Position numbers and translations under genes: made by a program. From positions 5,890,001 to 5,954,000 of the forward strand of contig OX579641.1 of the NCBI GenBank assembly GCA_951230915.1: a stretch of DNA of 64,000 nucleotides, in the 5' to 3' direction. Origin of the DNA: Antitrichia curtipendula. Taxonomy: Eukaryota > Streptophyta > Bryopsida > Hypnales > Leucodontaceae. Below are positions 12,652-28,818 of the stretch, piece after piece. Under the pieces are notes generated by a model. It saw only the letters and a program-made list of their open reading frames with translations. It ran no database searches and was not told the DNA's origin. Position 1 is the stretch's first letter; every line of letters begins with the position of its first letter.

Positions 12652-14660
12652 AACTTAAGTTCGCTTTGGAAATTGAATATTGGTTTCTGTAGGTTATGGC
12701 AAATAAGAACGAGGTGTTGAGATTTGTACCTAGAATGGTGTTGATATGTTCTTGACCGCACTTTGTGCTGCAAAATTGGAAGGGTGGGTACCAAATCCTG
12801 AATTTAGAGAAAAGGCATCTTAATGTGATATCAGATTGGATGCAATCATGTGAAAAAAATGAAAACGAATTCAATGGCAATGTAGAAAAATAATTGAAAG
12901 AGGAGTCCAGGGAGGTGTCATTTCATGACTTACGAGGTAACTTTAAGGACCTTAGAATTGAATTGTGGATGAGCAATTGGGTGCATTGTCTAAGATTAAT
13001 ATTCTTAAGAGATTATTCTTTGAACTTATTGGTGAGGTTGTAAATTTTAAAAAGTTTGTAATACCATTAGTAAGAGAATATACAATATTATTCATTGAAA
13101 ATGCTTTCAAGCAATTCTCTTCCCAAAATTTGGATGATACAATGTTGTTTTATTCTTAAATTCTATATAGTCATCCGAAAGACACTAAACTTCCTCAATA
13201 GTATTTTAGGGTCGAACATTACAAACTAAGATCTACCTTATTAAAATTTGTAAAACATTCACATTATTGGTCCAAAATATATATAAAATAGAATAAAATT
13301 TAGAAGAAATTTGGTATGGGAACATTTGGAAAATTGGATGTAATCAATGATATAGGGTCAAACTTGTTGGGATATGATAAGAAATTAAAGTTATTTGAAG
13401 AAAAGGTTTCTATGTTGAAGATTCATAGGATTGGACCAAAGTTTGATCAAAAAATAGAAAGGAGCCTTAACCAAGAGCCTTAATGCATGGTTTAATGGTC
13501 TCTAATCCCCAAAAAAACATGGCTGAAGGAAAATTGTAGATTTGGAACATGTTTTTTGGCTTGATACGAATTCACAGAGAAATTTTTCATTCTTGCAACT
13601 TTTTCTTCCATTTCTACAAAACCAATTTAAAATCTTGTATGAATTTCATAAAGCATTAAGAGAAAGTCACTGAAGAATAGCCAAAAAAAAAAATTTCACC
13701 ATATTTTGAAACACTTCATCCATATCATATAGCTCTTGTGGTATGCTCTTGAAAACATTCATCATCTATGCACTAGATGTTGATTTTCAAAGATGTTAAA
13801 GATGGGTGGACGTGAAGGCAACAAGTGGCTAGGAATCTACACTAATAGCTTGTACCTTCCCTTTTCAATGGTAAGAGTTTGAATTCAATATTGAATAAAA
13901 AAATTACCCTCTGCAAATGTGAATTCAATTTCATTTCGAAGTTGATTCTATATTAATGCCCGTGAACCCTTCCTTACCAAGAATTTTTCAACAATACTAA
14001 AAATGCGATTGGAAAACACTTGGCCTAGGAGATCTCACCATAACAAACAAACAAAACAAAACAAACAATCTAACTTTAAGGTATAGATTTTTAAATATTA
14101 AAATATAAAAAATGGAAAAAAATTCAAAATTTCAAAATACAACTTTCCAAATTATGACTTTGCATATAATAAGTTCAAAAATTCAGAAAAATAAAGTTCA
14201 CAGATTGACAAATATTCAAATATTCAAATATTATAAGATTTTAAGTTTTTAAAATTGAAAATTATTTATTAATATTTTTGTGGAGAGAAATGATGTCCTA
14301 ATATAAGAACAACATTATCCCTTGTATCTGTGCAAAATATGTAGAAAAAGTTTATTTTTATGTGAAATTTCAAGTTTGTAATGAATCTCCATTCTCTTGC
14401 TCAACTCAACCCTTACAACTTCCTTCTATCTTTTGTTTGTAGTTCACCGGCTAGTCTTCTATTTCTAAGCTAACTCTATAATAATTAGTGCGCACGATGC
14501 CGTTGCCACGGACAAAATAAAAGTAAAATTAATTTTCTAATTTTTTAACTCATCAAGCTTTGGGATATTAATATAACTATAACTAAAGCTATAATTATAA
14601 CTATATTAATTACACTGAGTAGCCATAACATCAAGGGACGTTTCAGATTGTTACTTGGGA
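12652..14660. other. 3' flank of FTA and AT-rich spacer
   Basis: The first 200 bases are probably the FTA 3' UTR. The rest is AT-rich. I see no gene and no clear element; a TTTAAAAT/AAATATT-rich stretch lies at 14080-14300. Confidence 0.45.
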
Positions 14661-15064
14661 GACGTTAAGTACCCCCCTTCGAGTAAATTGGGGGGTACGT
14701 AGTGGTCCCCATCTGTAAGACTGCTTGGCAATTTTTTGAGATGGGGACTTCTGCCCTGCCCGAATCCCACATCACCCTTTGTCCCTCTTTTCCCCACCGA
14801 GTTTCTCTCCCACCTCCTTGCACTTCATGTCTTCCTTCTTGTCTTTGAACCTCATGTCCTCCTTCCCGTCCCTCACATTGACGAGTGACGACACTGACCC
14901 AAATGCATCTCTTCAAACACTTCAAATATAACTCAAGCTTACACCCAAATTTTTGTGCCCAAAAATTTATAAAAATTTACAAAAAATTGTACAGTAAATT
15001 ACACTTAAACCTTTGAACTTTGAACTTGGTTTAGTTCAATCAATTGCACCCATGCATCTTGTGT

Positions 15065-15262
15065 CACCCGCAGAATACGCAATGCACTCATGGATCCAAA
15101 TCTTCAAGCACAAGTACAACAGTTACTAAGGTCGGCACGAGACTTGGGATATAGAACTTTTGTTAGACACTGCTGGACATTGGACTTTGGAAATTTCGTG
15201 AGATTTGTTCCAAGGTATGGTAGTGTGGTCGTCGTTGACGAGAGCATGGAATTGGCAATGTA
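15065..15262 (+). other. Short coding-like remnant inside the fold-back element
   Basis: The frame through MDPNLQAQVQQLLRSARDLG, then YRTFVRHCWTLDFGNFVRF, ends in VVVVDESMELAM and a stop. It reads like a real protein tail, with balanced amino-acid use and no internal stop for more than 60 codons, but I do not recognise it. It may be a host exon captured by the element or a piece of element protein. Confidence 0.35.
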
Positions 15263-15274
15263 ATAAGTTGCAAA

Positions 15275-15479
15275 CACTAGAAGAAACCCATGTTTTTTTT
15301 TACATGCCCAGTATTTTTATGACGGATTTTTTTGGACATCTATTTTGACATCTAGTTGTTTTTATGTCAACAATAACATCCAATGAACATCATAAACAAC
15401 TAAATGTCAAAATAGATGTCCAAAAAAATCCGTCATAAAAATATTGGGCATGTAAAAAAAACATAGGTTTCTTCTAGTG
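15275..15479. mobile_element. CACTA-type hairpin MITE, 205 bp
   Basis: The sequence begins CACTAGAAGAAAC and ends with the complement GTTTCTTCTAGTG. It is almost entirely two arms of about 88 bp, roughly 95% complementary, around a loop of about 30 bases. CACTAGAAGAAA is a classic CACTA (En/Spm) terminus. The 3-bp flanks are AAA and GAA, so a target duplication is imperfect. Confidence 0.8.
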
Positions 15480-15814
15480 GAAGTTTGCTAGTTTGGGAAG
15501 CTTTGGGTGAACTCTCATGTGTGGGTTTCCATTGCATGGAGTGAGGGCTTGGAGGATGTAGGCAATGAGGAAAGGAATCAAAGACAACTCTTTGGATTGT
15601 TGTGAAGGTCTTGGGGGAGTATACTAGAGAGACAAACGGGAAGGAGGACAAGAGGTTCAAAGACGAGAAGGAAGACATGAGGTTTAGGGAGGTGGAAGAG
15701 AAGCTTGACAAGGAAGAGAGGGACGGAAGGTGCTACAGGATCCAAGAAGGGCAGTCTGACAAATAGGGACTACTACGTACCTCCCAATTTGCTCGAGGGG
15801 AGATACTTAGGGTC

Positions 15815-17900
15815 AGTTTATATACGTTCTGGGGGCGAATGGATTGTCGGCCCAATTTGCCATCAATTCGGCCCTCTATTCGGTCCCAATTCACCACTCC
15901 AATCCTAAATAATATAAAGTAGTGAGGCCAGATTCTAAAGCCAAATTTCCAATTAATGTGCTCTTGGATTTTCTTAATGTTCAATTAAAAAAACATAAAA
16001 CATGAATATTTCCTTTTTCTTCTTATTTTTTCTATTTCAAAAGAATAAAAGAGAGTTTTTTTTAGTTTTTTGTTCCTTTTTCTTTCTATTTGTTTAATTT
16101 CAAATATAAAAAAGATAGTTTTAAGATTTTTTTAAGCCTTTTTAAAAAATTCCTACTTTATCTTTTTCAAAAATAGAAGAGAGATTTTTTAATATTTTTT
16201 GTTTTCTTTCCTATTTTCTGTTGGAAAAAAAAACTAATTTTATTTGAACCTTTTTCTTTCTCTTCTTGTTTTTGTATTCCTAAAGAAAGAATTAAAAAAA
16301 AACTTAAACTTGAAACTTTTCCTTTCCTGGCCTATTTTTTCTATTTAATTTTTAATGTTTTAAAATCATATTTAAATGAAAGCAAACTTCATTTATCATA
16401 ATATATATTTTTGATTATTTATGTAATCAATGTACATAAGTCACATTCCCTATTTTTCTACTTTTGCAATATGGTGACTATACAAATACAGAATGTTTTA
16501 AAGTAAACATGCCTATGTAAGACAAAATGAGTTGCCTTATTACAAGTGGCTTATTTTTTTCTGTACAAACATAATAGTGAGAAATAAAGAAAGCAATTGA
16601 ATTTTTTTTTACAAAGTATGAATTTCTTATAAATATTTGAAGTGTATTGTTCAATTGGCTTAAAAGAGTCTATACACTACCTCAAAACCAACAAAAAGTC
16701 AGTGTATACTTGATGGCTATCTTACTACCTAAAGTAGTTATAATATTTCATAATAGGATTACAACGTAAAGGAATAAAAAAATCACTTACTTTGATGAAT
16801 TCATACTAAAAAGGTAGAAGTTTCTAAAACAATCACTAATAGCTCTATCACTATCACCCAAGGCATTGATTTTGGCGATTAACCAACCTAATGAAGTTCT
16901 AATATCATCTATTGGAATTTTTTTGTCATAGGTTGATGTAAGACTCTAATGGGTCATTTCCTAGGTGCATATCATAGGTGGTTTGCCTATCATAGACAAA
17001 TTTACCTTAGTATCATTAGTATTATTCCTTACTTTCAAGTTCAGTCTCAATTCTATGTTGACGCTTATGCAAATAGCCCTAATTATTTTTTAATTATTTT
17101 TTTGGGAAAGAAGTGGATCTTGACATTGATCTATCATTCAAAGTGTGTAGCATGTGGATTTTAATTATAGAATATTTTAGTGGAAAATAGATTTTTTTTT
17201 TAATTCTATTATTTATTCTATTGTTTTTTTCTTACGTTGAAATTCTTTTTTAATATTATTATTGTTTTTAGTTTAAAAAAATAAATTTAATTTTAGAACT
17301 TTTCATTATAATTATCTCGAGGGACTCTATTTACATATGGCTAGTCACTGGCCTTTACTACAAATTTGTAATGCAATAAATGGAAAATAATTATTGATTA
17401 CTGATCAGTAGAAAAATTAATGATAGAATATAAATCTTTAGTATGATAGAATAAGCAGACCAAAATTCTCTTGTTTTATTTCTTATCTAGTTTGTTTGTA
17501 AAATCAAAGAGTTCGTAAATAAAATAATAAAATAAAAATAAAATTCTTTTCATCAATGGTAGAAATTTGTACAATCTAATGGAAGAGCCCAATCCGGCCC
17601 CAATCCAGCTCTAGATGAAAAATTAGGCCACCCAAAACCTCATCCCGATTGCTCTTTTGGGGCCGAATGGTTTGGAGCCAAAACTACGTCACCTAAGAAG
17701 ACACATAGGATGAGTGGTGGTTTCAATCCGGCCCTAATATAAAGCCATCCTATTGGTTCAAACTTGGAGAGTTCCAGCCAACCTTCAATCCGGCTCCACG
17801 TATAAACCGGCCGTTAACGTCGCCCCTGTTACAGTACTTTCGTTTAGAGCATATGCCAAACCCGCGAACACCGGGGAACCTGTTCCAATCCGCAGCATCT
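15815..17900. other. AT-rich spacer, possibly a degenerate element
   Basis: The stretch 15990-17550 is very AT-rich with T-runs and no gene. The flanks at 15815-15910 and 17585-17810 both carry GGCCC / CAATCCGGCCC-like strings. The outermost pieces (GTTTATATACGT at about 15816 and its near complement ACGTATAAAC at about 17799) may be remnants of terminal inverted repeats. The evidence is weak. Confidence 0.3.
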
Positions 17901-17916
17901 CTCTCAGCGTTTTAAA

Positions 17917-17927
17917 TTAGGGTTTAA
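17917..17927 (+). promoter_or_regulatory. Telo-box in the adenylosuccinate synthetase promoter
   Basis: TTAGGGTTTAA lies about 95 bases before the start codon, beside a CT-rich leader (CTCTCTGTCTCTTC), which is a usual setting for plant housekeeping genes. Confidence 0.5.
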
Positions 17928-18020
17928 CGCCCCCTGCCATTTACTGTCGACCGCTCCGTATTCCTTCTGCTTCCATTCCTCTCTGTCTCTTCAGCTGCTG
18001 CAGTTGCTTCCCTCACGACC

Positions 18021-21459
<3,439 letters not shown>

Positions 21460-21534
21460 TAGGTAGTTTAGTAGTGCAAAGAGCGTCTTTCGGAGGCTCT
21501 TGTTTTACCCCTGGGGAAAACGCAGGAACCTTTT

Positions 21535-21665
21535 GTTTGCTACGCAATTTTTTTTTGCAAATTTTGAGTTCATGTTTGCAATCAGACACCCCAAGTTAGC
21601 TAGGGAGGGGTGTACAGAAATACAATTAGTACGGCACAAAATAGGGGGCTTTTTTTTACATTCAC
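21535..21665 (-). repeat. Dispersed repeat family B, copy 1, in the 3' region of adenylosuccinate synthetase
   Basis: The segment with GCACAAAATAGGGGGCTTTT, GGGGTGTACAGAAATA and GCAAATTTTGAGTTCATG is the reverse complement of a diverged copy at 55075-55200. It starts only about 75 bases after the stop codon, so the mRNA 3' end may lie in the repeat. Confidence 0.6.
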
Positions 21666-21669
21666 CCTT

Positions 21670-24600
21670 GGACTGGACCTCGGCAAAAGGCTCGTTACTA
21701 CTATAGACTGGACTACTAAGACTATGAGCTGCTTAGCACTCTTAACCGTAAAGTATTATGAAGCCTACTTTAAGACTTTGGTCAAGCTCTAATAATTTAA
21801 TACTTTTGGATATTTGGAATGGAGTCTTTATTGTAACTTTCAATTGCCATGCCCTTCATGTGAAGCTTGCTTCATGTCATGTCAGTATTGATAAGTATTG
21901 CAAATGGTAAAAGTTTTACGGAGTAGTTTTTGTGTAATTAACCTAACAATATTACATTTAAATTGTGTAATTAACTTCGATTGACTAGGTGGATAGGTTG
22001 ATAGGTCAATCGAATGAGTCTATTGCATGGGAACTGCTTGCTGTCGGGTGGATGGTTTTCATAATTTTATTTCAGATGTATTCAAACATAAGAAAAGGCA
22101 AGAGCAGTTGAAATTACATTTTCGTGACAATAGAGTTTTTCGTAAAGTCATCCCTAGTTTGGTACCTAGTTTTTTGGTACCTAGTTTTAAACAAGGTCTT
22201 ATACAAATTGGTGAAAGGAGGTAAAGCAACCCATATGGGATATGTAAATGGTTGGAGTTGTAAGTAACTTATAAGAGCTTGGAGGAGCTCAATCTTAAAA
22301 TAAACCCATATCCTTTGAGAGTTCATAAAGAACAGTGGATTTCATTATAAAAACAACCTCTCCACCCTCCATTCTCACAAATTGTCAACGTACAATTTCT
22401 TTGACAGGTAAACTTAGGTCCAAACTTTTTTAGACACCATTTCGATGCGAAAGAAAGTTTGATCCCAAGTTTTGTTTTGCTAGTGTTGATTGCGCGAGCT
22501 TTTTACTTTTTCACCTGCTCTTTTACATAAAGCAGGGGTTCAAACCCCAATTTGACCTCTAAACTCAGGTTTACTTTACGAATAACTCTAATATGTAAGA
22601 AAGATTGAAATGAGTTGCCCCAATAGTCCAAAAGAGTCTCTAGGCTTTCCTACAACCAATGTAAATGTAAAGTGCATCTAGAATGGTTAAGTTTGTACAC
22701 CTAATTGGTTACATTCATCTTATTGAATGATTTTGATTCATCACACTAAAATAGTCACTTTTTGTAAAAGTTTAAAGTCCAACATGCACATCTAGATTAA
22801 TCCTTGAACATCAACACAAATGCCAACCATCTAATGGATGACACAAAGTCATGTAGTAGGATGGAAGTACAACTATTCATCCTTAGAATTTTGTTGTGCA
22901 AAGAGGTCTTCTATAGTAGTTTGACTTCCAATGAGTACTTTTGCTATTTCTTAAGCCAATAATAGAAAGGGATGATTTTCAAAGTTACCCCCTCATCCTT
23001 TAAGGGTTAATATACACTTGCTTGTTGTGATAACTAACTCCATCAATGGCACTTAAATGGATCATTCTACTCTATTTTATGATGATTAAAAATATATATT
23101 AATCTATTTTTATTGGGCTGTAGATTCATCCAACACCTTGTCACTAAAACCTGTGCATGCTGCATTGGTCTTGTACTACCTCCATGGATGGCACAACCCC
23201 CCAATACCTTCATCTGAGGGACCTAATGCAAAACCCAAACAAAAAAATTATCTCATGAATTTGTTTCCAAATATTGATGGAAAAAAATTCAAAAAAATCA
23301 AGTTTTCTATCAATTGGAGAGTAGAAAGATTCCTCTCCACTAATACATGATATGAATATTTTGTTGAAGCTTCGATTATTTACCATGATTTCCTTAATTT
23401 TTAGATGTCAAAGTGAACGTTTGGTGTCTAATGGATCACAAATAATCTTTTAGTAATAGGACAAAAGTGCAACTATTTATCTTTGAAATTTTGTGTAGAA
23501 AGGGGAGATCTTCAACAATACTTTGACTTTCAAAGATTGTTTTTTCTTTTTTTAGACCAACGATTCCCATGGTTTCAAAATGGATGATTTTAATGGTCAC
23601 AAGTTTGCCATTTAAGGATTATAGTGACCCTACTAACCCATGATAAATCTTTCCTTTACTTTTATTCCCTCTTTTACTTAGTTCTTTTTCTAACAGTTTT
23701 AGTTTTAGTTTTATTTTAATATACTTGTATGGAACAATGGAAAAGGTGATTCAATTCCACGTAAAAAATAATTTTCAAAGAGAAAATCTTCCCTTGGCAT
23801 TATAATCTTTTCTCTTTGTTCTTTTTCATTTGCAAAATTAGCCAGTGATGATACATTTGGCATGCACTACTTGAACTCCTAAAGTACCAACAACTTTTAC
23901 AAGCAAATCCCTACAATTTTTTTGAATAGACAATTGCAATGCAATGATCACATTTGAATTGTCTGTATAATTACATGGAGCTATAAAAGAATGGAGAGAA
24001 TATTAGAAGCACTGGCAAAAGAATTAAATTGACAAAGAAAAAATATAAAACTTATAGAAGCTGAATTAGTATTTTTTGGCCCTTTATACTATTGTAACTT
24101 GAGGTCAAGCCAAGAAACTTGCAATTCCAAACACTTTCATTTCTCAAGATGGGTCATTTCGAGTTCTCGATGAATGAAAGTGCTTAGAGTTTCTGAATTT
24201 TCTAAACTTCTTCCAAGTGCAAAGCATTCCTTTCATAAAGCTTTTAGATCAATGGACACAAACTAAATTAATTAATGGGCTAGGGAAAGATGAAAGAGAT
24301 CTTTTATAAGATCAATTGTACTTCATAGAGTTATTAAAATAATGGAAAGAATATTGAAATAGACTAGAGAAGAATTAAATGGCTATGACTAATTGAAGGA
24401 AATCCTATAGAAGATCATCTGCATTTTGTTGAAGAACTTTCTGTTTCTTACAAAAATATTTTGTTTATGAATTTCATTTATTTTTCAACAATTTCAATGG
24501 TCAAGGGGTAGTCTTTTCCATGTGTGTATTTTCTATGCATACTTTAGCCTACGACCATGGTGATTGGCCTTCGAATAGAGGGACTCTACTCAAATGCAAA

Positions 24601-25000
24601 ATAGGAGCAACTTTATATTACCAGACCTACAAACACATAGAAAGTACACACATAGAATGAATTTTTGCCGTTGTGAATCGAAAAGAAAAAGAAAAAAGAA
24701 AAAGAAAAAATTTATCTTTGGAGGAGATTTGAGAAGATCCCAAACTCTCTAAAAGAAATTGCTTATTTGAAGTGGCAATGAAAATTACTGGTGAGGGTCG
24801 ACTCTTGCCCTTGCATTCCATCTCCTTCAGTTCTTCCCCAGTTTCGAGAGCAGTTTTGTTTTTGCTCTCCTTGAGACGCCATTGTTGCAGCCTCTCGAGC
24901 CTTCTGCTCCATCGCAGCATTCCTCAGAGAGATTTTGCAAAATTGTCATTGATCATTGGAGCCTCCTCTCACCAGCTGTATTGTCGACCTCTTGTATTCC
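21670..25000. other. AT-rich spacer with dispersed repeats
   Basis: No gene is recognisable. It contains two family A copies (about 22855-23030 and 23455-23640). A piece at about 22205-22245 (AACCCATATGGGATATGTAA) is also found in the inverted repeat at 53.7-54.4 kb. At about 22530 a B-box-like GGGGTTCAAACCCC suggests a decayed tRNA-derived element. Confidence 0.45.
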
Positions 25001-25904
25001 ATGGCTTCCTTTTGTGCAACCTCTTCATCATCGCCATGTTTGTTCTCGCGCTCCAGTGCTGCTATTTCGTCGCAGGTAGGTCAAATCTCTGCCATTCACA
25101 GTGCTTGAAATGCGGTTCTCAGAGTGTTAGTACGATCCTTTAGAATTCGTTTGGGAGGAGAATGGTAGAATTTCCTGAGATGCGAGGGTTTTGGGTAAAG
25201 AATTGCGTTTGTTTGCTTGTGTCTTTCGTTTTTGCGTTTCAGCCGAATGTTTTCATTATTTTGCTTGGGAATCTGATGCGTCGCAGGGTCAGTGCCTACT
25301 TCGGCTCATGAATTCTCGGTGTGGTCTTAAGATTGTGGTTCGTAATAGCAAGCATTGAGTCGAATTGGCGTGCTTCAATTTGACAAATTCTTCTCTGAGA
25401 CCACGATTTCGTAATCACGCTTTGTAGAAAATGGCATTGTTTTCGCTATGGTTAATTTTGCTACAGGGAAGCAGAATCTGTCGAATGATTACTTAATGGC
25501 GTTCTGATTTTGCAGCGGTGTGGTGCCGGTCAGTTCAACCTATTCAATGAACGAGGATTTCATCAAGCTGGCGCTCTACTAAAGGTGGCACTGCCTAGGA
25601 GGGAAATTCAGTGGCGGTGTGCAGCGACCACGGAAGGGACGAAGGTCGGCGGCAAGAGTCAAATGCTGGTATTGCTCTTCATAATTTTTTTTGAAATTTT
25701 AGGGTTTAGGGTTTTAGTTTCGAGGCCTTAGAACTTAGTGCGAGCTGTTCCGTGTGCGTGTCTACAAATTCTTTTCAGTCTAGTAGAGAGTGGAAAGCAA
25801 TAAGAGTTGGTTGAAAGCAATTTTGTTCTCTATTGTTTCAGATCTAATGAAATCGAAAATGCACGGACTAAGGCTTAATAGAATTTGGAGCAGATTGTCC
25901 GTGT

Positions 25905-25942
<38 letters not shown>

Positions 25943-28818
25943 GGGTGGGGTGGGGTGGGGGGGGGGGCTGCAAGAGTTACAGCCATGCATCTACCTACAA
26001 TTTTTCAAGGCATTATTTGCACCTCATGCGAAAAATGATTTGCCCGGCAGTGTTATCGCAACTATTACAGTGGTGGGAAATGATGTTGTGCAAATGTAAA
26101 TGTTGATGGCAGGTCTATGTGCCACCGCACCCCCTGATCAAGCATTGGGTTTCCGTCCTTCGAAATGAGTTTTCCCCTCCCCCAATGTTCAGTAAGACCT
26201 CCTATCGACGATATATTGTTTAGTGACTGCGTGAATCACTGATTTTCTTAGTGTGTTTCTATCAGGTCTTTGGCTGGTTGGCATGGCATTGCTGAGCTTT
26301 CTTTGATTTGCAGGAAGTGCTATGGCAGAGTTAGGTCGGCTTTTAATTTATGAAGCATCTCGAGATTGGCTGGTAAGTATTGTTTATTGGCTTTGTTTAG
26401 TTCGGTCTGCTCTCTGCACTTTTCTTCAACAGGTGCTCACGATGCTTCTCTCAATAGAATGATACACTGAAACGAGGGATAAGCATAGGCCGAATATTAC
26501 TCTTCTATTTTTTGCTTGCATTGATTTTCTTGGACAGCTCACAGTGAGTGGGGAAGTGAATACACCGTGTGGAGTGGCTGAAGTGGAATTCATCGATCCT
26601 AGGGAACCTGTGAAGGTCAGTCCTCTCCTATTCTGCGTGAATCGGAGTTCATATGAACGTTCACCCGTATGTGTATTTGTCGTTGACGAGTCGTTTCATC
26701 TCATCATACAATGGTCGCTTATTTCATTGAGCTGTACCTGTGAACATGGACACTGGTCTCTGGTCTTGACAGGTTGTCCCTATTCTTCGAGCCGGGCTAG
26801 TACTTGTTGAGCAGGCAGGATTTGTATTACCAGCCAATCAGACATTTCATCTTGGTAAGGCTCCCATACGTTGATCTACTATAAGTTCTTTAGGTTCTGT
26901 TGCATCGCAATGTAAGAGAAACTCTTAAGTTGATGAATTCGAGGTCTTCAAGTTCTCTTGCTCTGAGGTGACTTCTTAACATCAATTTTGTAAGCCTCGT
27001 CGATTTATTGTTTCATGAGGTTACCTGCACACGATTAATTGCCCTAAGTGCTGGGCTTTTAACTCCAAGATGAATATCCAGTGAAACGTGTTCCAGACAC
27101 CGGTAGTTGGCAATCCATGTATCCAAAGAATCTTGTTTTACAGAAGTGGAAGAGTATACACTGACAAGGTTCCTGGTGGAATGTTTCGTTTCTGATGCAG
27201 GATTCGTTCGAAATGAGGAAACTCTTGAACCCTTCATGTACTTGAACAAGTATGGTGCATCCCTTTTGACTCTTAGGAATCTCCTTCACTGCAACAGCAT
27301 ACGTCATGGCTTCTTCATATTTGACATTAAAAATTTTGAATGTGCTCTTAAGACGGTCATTTTGTTGATGCAGGCTTCCAGAAAAATTCGAAGAAGGTGC
27401 GAGGGTGCTGGTGGCCGATCCAATGCTTGCTACAGGTACTGTGCACCTTTTATTATGTATATTCTACGTTTTTATGACTTCTCGTGACAGTGAAATTTTC
27501 TAGGACGCTGCAAATTGGCTAATTTATATTGCATCAGGTGTTGGATTTAAGGTAGTATTGACCACTCATATAGCAGAAGTACATTTGAAAGCTCTACTCG
27601 GAGTTAAGCCTCCAATTTCTAATGCTGCTGTGGAAGTGAGTCTGTAGCTCCCGCTTTCACATCCTTATAATAATTTATTGTTGTCTTACGATTTTTAAAA
27701 TCTTTTCTTTGATTTTGACAGGTGGAACTATAGTTGCGGCTCTTGAGGAACTCACGAAACGTGGTGCTGATGTTAGTCTAATTCGTGTGGTGAGTATTGA
27801 AGATATGTGCTGTTTGTTTTGCAATAATCGCAAAATGTATAGATTGGATGTAACATTGGCCATCAACACTTTGAATCTAATAAAGTAACTCAGTATATAA
27901 TTTCTACACCTGCATAATTCTTTTTATAGTTCTCATTCACATGCCTTATCTTCATTGCACTGTTTTTTTTGGACGGTACCGATGATTTCGAATACAGAAA
28001 AGTTACTTGACTCTACTGTGGTCATGATCTCTGCATGGTGTGTGTGATTCTCTGTAGTTCTCTCGGTACATTGTGTTGTGCACTGAGATGTCCATGGCGG
28101 TGCCATGTGCAGGTTGCGGCAGTTGCTGCTCCACCAGCTTTAAAATTACTGAGTGAGAAATTTCCGGGGTATGACACCCGACCGTTACTGCTTTCATTGA
28201 ATTCTTTGAGTTACCAACATATTGGGTATATGCATTTAATCCGACTCATCATCCAATCTAGTCCGAAGTGATACTAATCCATACACGACTCTGCAGGTTA
28301 CGAGTATATGTGGGAATTATTGACGAAGAGCTCAATGAGAAAGGGTAATATGTTCAACCGCTTTGTAAAGGCCACTAATACTAACTGGCCAGTGCACATC
28401 AAATTTCTGGGACACCTGAGTTGGTTCCATTTCTTTATGTTCCAAAGAGGTAGAAATACTAATTGCGTCACTTTTAAGCATTTTTACCAAAATGTAGGAG
28501 TGTGCTTTCATTGGGCTTTCAGTGTAGAAGCTCTGGAAAGATTACACTTTGAGTATAGGGGCTAAACTCTCTTCAGTTCAATTTTTTTTCACTTTCTTAT
28601 GCAATCATTCAAATGAATTTCTTATGCAATCATTCAAATTTGGAGGTGGTAAACCACTATTGAAGGGATAGTAGATAACCCCATTTTTATTCCTTCACGA
28701 TCTCTGTACCTGTATCCGCAGGAGGCTCCGTCAAGCTGATGTTCGTGGTGATTTGGGGTGCAGGTACATTGTTCCAGGGCTCGGTGATGCTGGCGACCGG
28801 AGCTATGGCACAGAGTGA
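25001..28818 (+). CDS. UPP: Uracil phosphoribosyltransferase, plastid
   Basis: The enzyme salvages uracil with PRPP to give UMP. Twelve exons join in frame: 25001-25075, 25516-25668, 26113-26191, 26314-26372, 26538-26615, 26773-26854, 27201-27249, 27374-27435, 27722-27789, 28113-28168, 28297-28344 and 28764-28818, giving 287 residues. Exon 1 codes for MASFCATSSSSPCLFSRSS, a typical plastid transit peptide; this start was chosen because only its phase fits exon 2. The mature part follows the plant family: VYVPPHPLIKHW, AELGRLLIYEASRDWL, EFIDPREPVKVVPILRAGL, PRPP loop DPMLATGGT, AAPPALKLL, and the C-terminus IVPGLGDAGDRSYGTE. It is intact. Many introns and tiny exons make the exon positions more certain inside than at the 5' end. 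Confidence 0.93.
25697..25715 (+). promoter_or_regulatory. Telo-box pair in UPRT intron 2
   Basis: TTTTAGGGTTTAGGGTTTT lies just after exon 2. In plants such motifs mark promoters or early introns of highly expressed housekeeping genes. Confidence 0.35.
25909..25968 (+). repeat. (TG)n microsatellite followed by a G-rich run
   Basis: About 16 TG units run into GGGGGTGGGGTGGGGTGGGG and a longer G-run, within UPRT intron 2. The G-run could form a quadruplex. Confidence 0.9.

Larger units (their letters stand above)
14661..15814. mobile_element. Fold-back element with about 220-bp inverted arms
   Basis: The left arm (14661 to about 14885) and right arm (about 15605-15814) are diverged reverse complements. 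The outer 38 bases match at about 30 positions and both carry CGAG(T/C)AAATTGGG(G/A)GGTAC. The arms are richer in GC than the centre. The interior contains a coding-like segment ending at a TAA at about 15260-15262 and the CACTA-like MITE at 15275-15479. No transposase and no convincing target duplication are seen. It may be a Mutator-like or other fold-back non-autonomous element. Confidence 0.6.

Noticed and set aside
22480..22575. tRNA gene near GGGGTTCAAACCCC
   Set aside because: The T-arm/B-box-like piece is good, but no matching acceptor stem, D-arm or anticodon arm can be built around it. At best it is a decayed tRNA-derived element.
24772..25143. 123-codon ORF as the UPRT N-terminus
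   Set aside because: Its phase at the 25075 donor does not fit exon 2. The alternative frame from 25001 does, and it looks like a transit peptide.
28308..28565. 85-codon ORF in the UPRT region
   Set aside because: It starts inside a real exon in another frame and runs into an intron; no family resemblance.
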